Source: Mycobacterium sp. D16Q14
Lineage (GTDB): Bacteria > Actinomycetota > Actinomycetes > Mycobacteriales > Mycobacteriaceae
Reading direction: 5' to 3'
Assembly: GCA_002013415.1 (NCBI GenBank)
Contig: MAEX01000025.1
Location: 1 to 59,050, forward strand
Length of the DNA: 59,050 nt
Made by a program: the position numbers and the translations under genes
Part shown: one piece after another, positions 53,891 to 59,050 of the stretch
How the letters are laid out: each line of letters begins with the position of its first letter
Numbering within the stretch: the stretch's first letter is position 1
Notes under the pieces: generated by a model
What the model was told of the DNA's origin: nothing
What the model saw: the letters and a program-made list of their open reading frames with translations, nothing else
Database searches by the model: none

Positions 53891-55464
53891 GACGACTCGT
53901 CCTCTAACTCGGCGACGATGGCATCAACTTGTTCACGAAGTTTCTCCTGCAGTCCGACCATGCGAGCGATCTCGGCATTGAGTGCGGTGATATCGAACAC
54001 TTCAAGAGTGTTATCGGCTTCGACGTGAGACTTGACCGACAGATTGTAGAGGTCGTCCGCTAGTTCTGCGGTTGTAACGAGCTTGGCGAAGTGGTCGACG
54101 TCATTGCGAGCGATGTACGCGTCGAGGATCCTTTGACGATTCAGCTCTGACAGTTTGTTCTTATTGCCCGGACGTATCGACTCCGCAGACGCGTCGATAA
54201 ACAGGACTGAGTTGTCTCTTTTTGATTTCTTGAGCACGAGGATGCAGGTTGCGATTGTGGTGCCGAAGAATAGGTCCGGTGGTAGCTGAATGACCGTATC
54301 GACGTAATTGTTGTCAATCAGGTACTTGCGGATCTTCTGCTCTGCGCCTCCCCGGTAGAGCACGCCGGGGAACTCTACGATGGCGGCGGTACCGTTGACC
54401 GCCAGCCACGACAGCATGTGCATTGTGAAGGCAAGGTCGGCCTTCGACTTCGGCGCAAGCACACCGGCGGGTGCGTATCGCGGATCATTGATGAGCAAGG
54501 GGTTAGCGTCGCCGTCCCACTTGATGGAGTACGGCGGATTGGAAACGATCGCCTCGAACGGTTCGTCGTCCCAGTGCGCCGGATCGATGAGCGTGTCACC
54601 GTGTGCGATATCGAACTGTTCATAGTTGATGTCGTGCAGGAACATATTGATGCGTGCCAGGTTGTACGTGGTGAGGTTGGTCTCCTGACCAAAGAATCCT
54701 TGGCGGACTTTGTCTTTACCGAGCACCTTCGCGAACTTCAACAGCAGCGAACCTGATCCGCAGGCAGGGTCGTAGACTTTGTTGACCGACTTCTTCCCGA
54801 CCACCGTGATACGCGCCAGCAGTTCCGAAACCTCTTGGGGCGTGAAGAACTCGCCACCAGACTTGCCCGCGCTAGAGGCATACATGGTCATCAGGTACTC
54901 GTAGGCGTCACCAAACGAGTCGATCGCGTGGTCATTGAAGTCGCCGAGGTTCAGGTCGCCAACGGCATCCAGCAGCTTCACGAGCTTCTCGTTGCGCTTG
55001 GCGACAGTGTTCCCGAGCTTCGCGCTGTTGACATCGAGGTCGTCGAACAGGCCCTTCAGGTCGTCTTCACTATCGGAACCGACGGCAGATCCTTCGATGT
55101 TCTTGAAGACTTTTTGGAGCGTCTCGTTCAGGTTCTCGTCCTTGACCGCCTTCTGGCGGACATTGACGAACAGCTCACTCGGAAGGATGTAGAAGCCCTT
55201 CTCCTTGACCGTCTCATCCCGACCAAACTCAGCATTTTTGTCACTCAGCGCGGTGTAGTCGAAGTCAGGTTGATCGGCTGCGCGTTCCTGCGCGTTCAGA
55301 TATGCAGTGAGGTTCTCGGAGATGAATCGATAGAACAGCATGCCGAGGACATAGCTCTTGAAGTCCCAACCGTCGACAGCGCCACGCAGATCGTTGGCGA
55401 TTCGCCAAATCGTCTTATGGAGTTCAGCGCGCTGAGCCTCCTTCGTTGCAGGAGCCACTACCAC
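53887..55464 (-). CDS. hsdM: Type I DNA methyltransferase subunit M
   Basis: A 525-residue adenine methyltransferase from a GTG at 55464 (VVVAPATKEAQRAELHKTIW). Motif I is DPACGSGSLLLKF and motif IV is NPPYSIKWDGD; the N-terminal HsdM domain reads LRGAVDGWDFKSYVLGMLFYRFISENL. The frame is open to a TTG at 55569, but that base lies in the predicted -10 box, so the longer form is unlikely; GTG 55458 is another option. It methylates the host target and forms the complex with HsdS and HsdR. Confidence 0.94.
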   Translation of the reverse strand: MVVAPATKEAQRAELHKTIWRIANDLRGAVDGWDFKSYVLGMLFYRFISENLTAYLNAQERAADQPDFDYTALSDKNAEFGRDETVKEKGFYILPSELFVNVRQKAVKDENLNETLQKVFKNIEGSAVGSDSEDDLKGLFDDLDVNSAKLGNTVAKRNEKLVKLLDAVGDLNLGDFNDHAIDSFGDAYEYLMTMYASSAGKSGGEFFTPQEVSELLARITVVGKKSVNKVYDPACGSGSLLLKFAKVLGKDKVRQGFFGQETNLTTYNLARINMFLHDINYEQFDIAHGDTLIDPAHWDDEPFEAIVSNPPYSIKWDGDANPLLINDPRYAPAGVLAPKSKADLAFTMHMLSWLAVNGTAAIVEFPGVLYRGGAEQKIRKYLIDNNYVDTVIQLPPDLFFGTTIATCILVLKKSKRDNSVLFIDASAESIRPGNKNKLSELNRQRILDAYIARNDVDHFAKLVTTAELADDLYNLSVKSHVEADNTLEVFDITALNAEIARMVGLQEKLREQVDAIVAELEDESS

Positions 55465-55568
55465 GTCACCACCCTGGCGTGAAGGTTGGCGGGGTAGATA
55501 GTCGTCAGCTCGCTCATGTTCAGATAGATCTCCTCGGGCGTTGCACCGATTATTGACAATCGTTTTCA

Positions 55569-55574
55569 ATTATA
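55569..55574 (-). promoter_or_regulatory. Extended -10 promoter of the hsd operon
   Basis: On the minus strand TGCTATAAT provides a consensus extended -10 (TATAAT at 55574-55569), with transcription likely starting near 55562. A matching -35 is not clear. The A+T-rich region around it (55540-55640) stands out from the flanking sequence. A GAGGAG follows about 30 bases downstream. Confidence 0.6.
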
Positions 55575-55642
55575 GCATCAGAATCCCGAATTTCTGCAGG
55601 TCAAAGTCATTTTTAAGCACCTACAGAGCATGCGCATATAGC

Positions 55643-56116
55643 CTAGGTGACGGGTGCGACAACCTTGCGCAGTTTGCGGCCTACGGCGCGGCGAGAATCC
55701 CTATCGTCTTCGACGCGGCTCTCACCATCGGTGGTCGAAGCCGAGCCGCTGGCAAAACTCCCTGAGGGCGTTGTCCGCGCGATCGGAAGGTAACTGAGCT
55801 CAGTTACTCCTTCATCGACATCCGGGACAACGACTTGTCGGACGTCGATGCCATGCTGGGACTCACCTTCAACAGAAGAGGAGTTGCGAATGTCTGCATG
55901 GCATACCGACTGATCGCGCGCCCGGGCGCGCATGTCCTCCCGAAGCTCATCGACGCCGTACGGCGTGCGGCACTGCGGGCAGGCCAACACGCTCTCGCCC
56001 TTCTCCCCGTGGCGCTTGGCCCCGCAGACAAGGGACACACCCTCATCGTTCTCGCCGACGTCACCCGAGAGCGATTCGGTTCCAACAATTTTCAACTTTT
56101 TAAAACTGTCGTTCAC
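55643..56116 (-). CDS. Small protein with a zinc-ribbon-like cysteine pattern
   Basis: 157 residues if the GTG at 56116 is used, which shares a G with the TAG stop of the gene before it (TAGTG); TTG 56143 and GTG 56140 are alternatives. It contains LVCGAKRHGEKGESVLACPQCRTPYG, a possible zinc knuckle, an acidic Ser/Thr-rich tail and a basic end (RRAVGRKLRKVVAPVT). I do not recognise a family. It is the last gene of the leftward operon. Confidence 0.55.
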   Translation of the reverse strand: MNDSFKKLKIVGTESLSGDVGENDEGVSLVCGAKRHGEKGESVLACPQCRTPYGVDELREDMRARARDQSVCHADIRNSSSVEGESQHGIDVRQVVVPDVDEGVTELSYLPIARTTPSGSFASGSASTTDGESRVEDDRDSRRAVGRKLRKVVAPVT

Positions 56117-56592
56117 TAGACCGACAGTGGCGGATGGCACCAAGAGTAAAGAGCGGCAGCCTGTTTGGCCGCATAGGCCATCGCCGGCCTGGAGCCGCTG
56201 GAAAGAACTGTGTGTGCCTCTTCGAGTAGATCCCGCACAGGACGCAGCAGCTGGTAGTCGATGCCGTTGGACCTCTTCGGTAGCGGTGGGTGATCAGGGC
56301 GGGTGATCGACGCCTCGAAAGCTGCTGGCGTGCTGGGCGCTACCACTTCCCCGGCGAAGTAGGCATCGACCATCTCGTCATCGGCACGCATCTTCACTGC
56401 ATAGCGTCGGTATCCCTCGGACTGCCACAGCATCAAATCAACCAGAGCTTGCATGCTCGCGGCGTCCTGCGGCGAAATCCCATAGCCCGCAGCATCATCG
56501 AGGAACACATCGAGCTGCCAGGCCGCCACGTCGTACAGGCCCGCAGCCAGCTCCAGCCGCGCCGGATCGAGTTGCGGCTGCGGCCTGATCAT
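56116..56592 (-). CDS. Helical protein of a T7SS-type operon
   Basis: A 158-residue protein, mostly helical and acidic (LDPARLELAAGLYDVAAWQLDVFLDDAAGYG, ADDEMVDAYFAGEVVAP), ending AYAAKQAAALYSWCHPPLSV. No known domain. The short helical form and place suit a chaperone or partner of the upstream secreted protein. Gap of 61 bases to the next gene. Confidence 0.65.
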   Translation of the reverse strand: MIRPQPQLDPARLELAAGLYDVAAWQLDVFLDDAAGYGISPQDAASMQALVDLMLWQSEGYRRYAVKMRADDEMVDAYFAGEVVAPSTPAAFEASITRPDHPPLPKRSNGIDYQLLRPVRDLLEEAHTVLSSGSRPAMAYAAKQAAALYSWCHPPLSV

Positions 56593-56653
56593 GAGTCAGC
56601 CCCGGCTATTGCATTGTGGCCGCCCATGTGTTGGCAGGTTCTATACAAGTTTT

Positions 56654-57211
56654 TCATCCGTCGAGCACGGTATCGATGAGGTTGCGAACTCGGTGCGTGT
56701 ATTCGTTCTGAGTTTCTTCGAATGCTCTGGCCATGATAGTGATTCGCTCTTGGTAGGCAGCGTTTCGCTCAGCGCGTGCGATCTTGTCGGCCTCGATCTG
56801 CACCTGTATCGCCGGGTTGGTGCTATCCACGACGATATAGTCTCGGGTGTCGGTGACCGTGAAGTCGTTCTGGACCTCGTAGCCCTCGGATTTCAGCCGC
56901 TCTATGAATCGCAGCACGGGGTCTCGTCGTGCCTGCACAGCATCGGCGCACTCTCGCATCAGGTCACTTAGCGCGGCCACGGTGTTCATCAATGCTTGCA
57001 TCGCCCCGCTCACTGCCGGCATCTCTTGAAGATCGTGCAGGGTGATCTTTGAGCTGGCCGGGTACTCATCGGCGATAACTTGGGCACGTCGGATCAATTC
57101 GTCCAGAACTTCACACACCGCGACTCCGAACTCTCCAGAGCCGTCTAGCTTTTCTGCAGCGTCCTGTCTGTGGTCGCGCGGAAACCGCAGCATCGCCTGA
57201 GGACTCTTCAT
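56654..57211 (-). CDS. Coiled-coil protein of unknown function
   Basis: 185 residues, with helical and charged segments (ELIRRAQVIADEYPASSKITLHDLQ, AVQARRDPVLRFIERLKSEGYEV, IARAERNAAYQERITIMARAFEETQNEYTHRVRNLIDTVL). The middle segment VQNDFTVTDTRDYIVVDSTNPAIQVQIEAD looks like a small beta domain between two helices. It overlaps the gene before it by four bases (ATGA), which indicates coupled translation. Confidence 0.7.
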   Translation of the reverse strand: MKSPQAMLRFPRDHRQDAAEKLDGSGEFGVAVCEVLDELIRRAQVIADEYPASSKITLHDLQEMPAVSGAMQALMNTVAALSDLMRECADAVQARRDPVLRFIERLKSEGYEVQNDFTVTDTRDYIVVDSTNPAIQVQIEADKIARAERNAAYQERITIMARAFEETQNEYTHRVRNLIDTVLDG

Positions 57212-57444
57212 CGTCGCCCCAGCGGGTCACTCCGGAAGTTCTGATAAAAATCATCTTCTTCGAGAGCTGTGGGCGGAGGTTGCTTCTTTGTCCCACGCCG
57301 TGATTCGTCTCGGGAGGCTTGCGCAGGCCTGGCAACGGAGGTCGGCGCGTTGAGCTTGGCGGCCGCCTGTGCCGGGCCCACATCCCCGGTCCGAAGGGCG
57401 TGTACGACAGCGGGATGCAGGTCAGATGTATCAGCCAATGTCAC
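57208..57444 (-). CDS. Small charged protein
   Basis: 78 residues, beginning MTLADTSDLHPAVVHALRTGDVGPAQAAAKL and ending EEDDFYQNFRSDPLGRR, with a basic Lys/Arg/Pro-rich centre. No recognisable family. It overlaps the coiled-coil gene by four bases and lies 38 bases after the lipoprotein. Confidence 0.6.
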   Translation of the reverse strand: MTLADTSDLHPAVVHALRTGDVGPAQAAAKLNAPTSVARPAQASRDESRRGTKKQPPPTALEEDDFYQNFRSDPLGRR

Positions 57445-57482
57445 GCCGCCCCTTCATAGATATCGACCATTGGTGCCCCAGG

Positions 57483-58238
57483 TTATGCGGTGCCTGCATC
57501 AGGCCAGCCTGGATCTGGCGGCAGGGTGGCCGGCGGATCGTTACGTACATACGGGTTCGGCAGGTTGTTCGGGGTGCCAGGTGCTGGCTTATTGCATCCT
57601 GTCAGGAACTCATGCCGGACAGCGTCAGCCATTCCTTGACGGGCGCCTGTTTGAGTCAGCACCCACGTACCGAAGACGTTGTCGGTAGGCCGGTTTGCGG
57701 GGCCTTTTTGGTGTGCAGGAGGCGCGTGCTGCTGCTCGGGCCGCAGGGTGGGGTCGGGTCCAAAGACGAAGGAACTTCCCCCGTGTAGGTAATTTCCTGA
57801 CCCCCCACTGGTGTATTTCCCGTCGTCTGTCTGTGACGCAACTTGTGACCCGTATTCGCAGACGTCTGCGATGAAGTGGTCGCCTTCCCGCTGGAAATTC
57901 ACGACTTCGAAATACTGGGTGCCGACTATGCGGTGTGTGATGTTCACCCCGCCGAACGCGCCTTCGCGAGAGTTGTTGAATGCGTGCTCGAATCCTGGAT
58001 AGGCGCGGTCTCTGATGGCGTCGATATTCACTTTCCGCGAGGCCCAGATCTGATCCCATGACTCTGTGGCAGCTCTGATAAAGGTGCCTTCGGGGGACAT
58101 GAGGTCAACTGATGGATTCGAAACCCAGCGGGTGGTTACTTGATAGAAGTCTTCTATTTTGGGTGACTCCTGCGGCTTGCCAGTCGTGCAACCCGCGAGG
58201 ACGAGTACGGCAGCCATGAGCGTCCTGATTAGCTTCAT
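57483..58238 (-). CDS. Lipoprotein of the TPR-region operon
   Basis: 251 residues from ATG 58238 (MKLIRTLMAAVLVLAGCTTG), a clear lipobox with the cysteine at residue 17. The mature part has IEDFYQVTTRWVSNPSVDLMSPEG, VNITHRIVGTQYFEVVNFQREGDHFIADVCEYGSQV and a long Pro/Asn-rich end. A NTF2-like or similar beta fold is possible but not shown. It follows the large TPR-region gene by two bases. In mycobacterial operons of this kind a lipoprotein may protect the producer or anchor a partner (inference). Confidence 0.78.
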   Translation of the reverse strand: MKLIRTLMAAVLVLAGCTTGKPQESPKIEDFYQVTTRWVSNPSVDLMSPEGTFIRAATESWDQIWASRKVNIDAIRDRAYPGFEHAFNNSREGAFGGVNITHRIVGTQYFEVVNFQREGDHFIADVCEYGSQVASQTDDGKYTSGGSGNYLHGGSSFVFGPDPTLRPEQQHAPPAHQKGPANRPTDNVFGTWVLTQTGARQGMADAVRHEFLTGCNKPAPGTPNNLPNPYVRNDPPATLPPDPGWPDAGTA

Positions 58239-58240
58239 GT

Positions 58241-59050
58241 CTACCGGGATACCGCCCAACTGTCGTTGTTACCCAACCCCACCTTTGTCGCGATGTCAGT
58301 ATCGACGCCCTTCGCCCTGATGTCGAAGTAGTTACTAATGTCTGTCGCGGCCTGTGTCGCCCGCTCGGGGCTAAGTCCGCTCAAGTCGATTCGGTTGCCC
58401 TTGACGTAGTCCTTGATGAGGTCGTCGCGGGCGATAGATGGATTAGCGTCGATCATGCCGTTGAGGATGGAGGCGCGTAGCGCGGTGCTGCTGGTTCCAG
58501 CAGTCGCCAGTTGCTGGGCGAACTCGCTTGGCGGAGTCCCGCTATGAACTTTGTTGAAGATATCGATGGCGTCGAAGGCGTCTCCTGCACCGGGGATCTT
58601 TTTGAAAATTGCTTTGAAGAGCTCGGCATCGCTGCTAGTGCCGGGTTTGACCGAGTCCAGTGCACCGTCGGTCATGGCGTTGGTCAGTCGCCCCGCGACT
58701 TCGGCCTGCATACCGTGCAGGCCAGGATGAGCGGTATTTTCGATGAGGTGCTGGTACTGCTTGTAGGCCGCATCGTTGATGACACCAGCCGATTCGGCAT
58801 TCTTGTCGAACACGGAAAACAGGTTCTGAAGCTGCCCGCCGTTCTTGAACGCCTCGATACCGGGGTGGGTGAGCCCGGAATCGGCGGGCGCCTGCGCAAG
58901 ATCGGACAGGTACGGCGACACGCCTTCAGCCATGGCCTTGGCAAGACCAGGATTGATTTCGGCGAACGACTTCGGTCCCGACAGAAGAAGCTTTTCGGTG
59001 CCGGGCATCGCATTGAGGTCAGTCTTGTTGTCAGCCAAGTAGTGGGCGTG
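58241..59050 (-). CDS. C-terminal part of a large 'TPR repeat region' protein (5' end outside window)
   Basis: The frame is open to the right edge, so only the last 269 or so residues are seen. The apparent TTG start at 59038 is just an internal leucine; the frame continues through HAHY to base 59050. Seen: MPGTEKLLLSGPKSFAEINPGLAKAMAEGVSPYL, GGQLQNLFSVFDKNAESAGVINDAAYKQYQHLIE and DDLIKDYVKGNRIDLSGLSPERATQAATDISNYFDI. These match the conserved C-terminal segment of the mycobacterial TPR-repeat-region family, which I associate with ESX-linked secreted proteins. It heads an operon of five small genes. Confidence 0.75.
   Translation of the reverse strand, partial: HAHYLADNKTDLNAMPGTEKLLLSGPKSFAEINPGLAKAMAEGVSPYLSDLAQAPADSGLTHPGIEAFKNGGQLQNLFSVFDKNAESAGVINDAAYKQYQHLIENTAHPGLHGMQAEVAGRLTNAMTDGALDSVKPGTSSDAELFKAIFKKIPGAGDAFDAIDIFNKVHSGTPPSEFAQQLATAGTSSTALRASILNGMIDANPSIARDDLIKDYVKGNRIDLSGLSPERATQAATDISNYFDIRAKGVDTDIATKVGLGNNDSWAVSR

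Noticed and set aside
1..59050. CRISPR arrays, rRNA genes and insertion-sequence transposases
   Set aside because: I looked for regularly spaced repeats, rRNA landmarks and transposase motifs and saw none in the window.

Overview
The window is a high-GC actinobacterial chromosome, most likely a rapidly growing mycobacterium of the Mycobacteroides abscessus/chelonae type. Three things support this. The tmRNA tag ends DSHQRDYALAA. The block prfB, mscS-like, Pro-rich protein, ftsE, ftsX, smpB on one strand beside fprA on the other has the same order as Rv3105c to Rv3100c and Rv3106 of M. tuberculosis, and hisN, fadE24, fadE23 follow in the Rv3137/Rv3139/Rv3140 order. There are many F420-type, acyl-CoA dehydrogenase, LCP, MmpS-like and short secreted genes. 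Species assignment is inference.

Layout: 1-2510 is the worn edge of an integrated element, with a polytopic membrane protein running off the left end, then a chimeric, frameshifted serine-recombinase remnant, abutting an intact tRNA-Ala(GGC) with its own terminator. 2646-17633 is metabolic chromosome: MFS exporter, phosphoglucomutase, YbjQ protein, two tandem carboxylesterases, secreted DUF4185 protein, thiolase with divergent HxlR-DUF1990 pair, LysR regulator with a deaminase relic, LCP ligase, F420/deazaflavin-type protein, and TetR with a divergent O-methyltransferase. 18106-22176 is a reactive-sulfur operon read leftwards (persulfide dioxygenase-rhodanese, thioredoxin, peroxiredoxin, DUF302, TauE) behind CsoR/CstR-like palindromes. 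22470-28456 carries ssrA, smpB, ftsX, ftsE, a Pro/Thr-rich membrane protein, an MscS channel and prfB. 28513-45903 holds an IclR gene with a 28-bp perfect palindrome, several acyl-CoA dehydrogenases, fprA, hisN, an ABC exporter pair, a START-like/acyl-CoA-synthetase fusion, a stand-alone Clp N-domain protein and small secreted proteins.

From about 46,000 to the right end the sequence is accessory and visibly richer in A+T. A truncated VOC gene and a truncated ImmA/IrrE-type gene meet at the left edge. Then comes a leftward defence operon hsdM-hsdS-hsdR followed by a PHP/SMC-like TrlF ATPase. Upstream of it lies a leftward operon of five small genes behind a large protein of the mycobacterial 'TPR repeat region' type, whose N-terminus is outside the window; this family is usually associated with type VII secretion.

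The best candidates for something undescribed are the TPR-region/lipoprotein/small-protein operon next to the RM-TrlF island, the SRPBCC-FadD fusion, the stand-alone Clp-N adaptor and several strong unassigned operators (16,293; 22,219; 29,408; 35,317/35,341).
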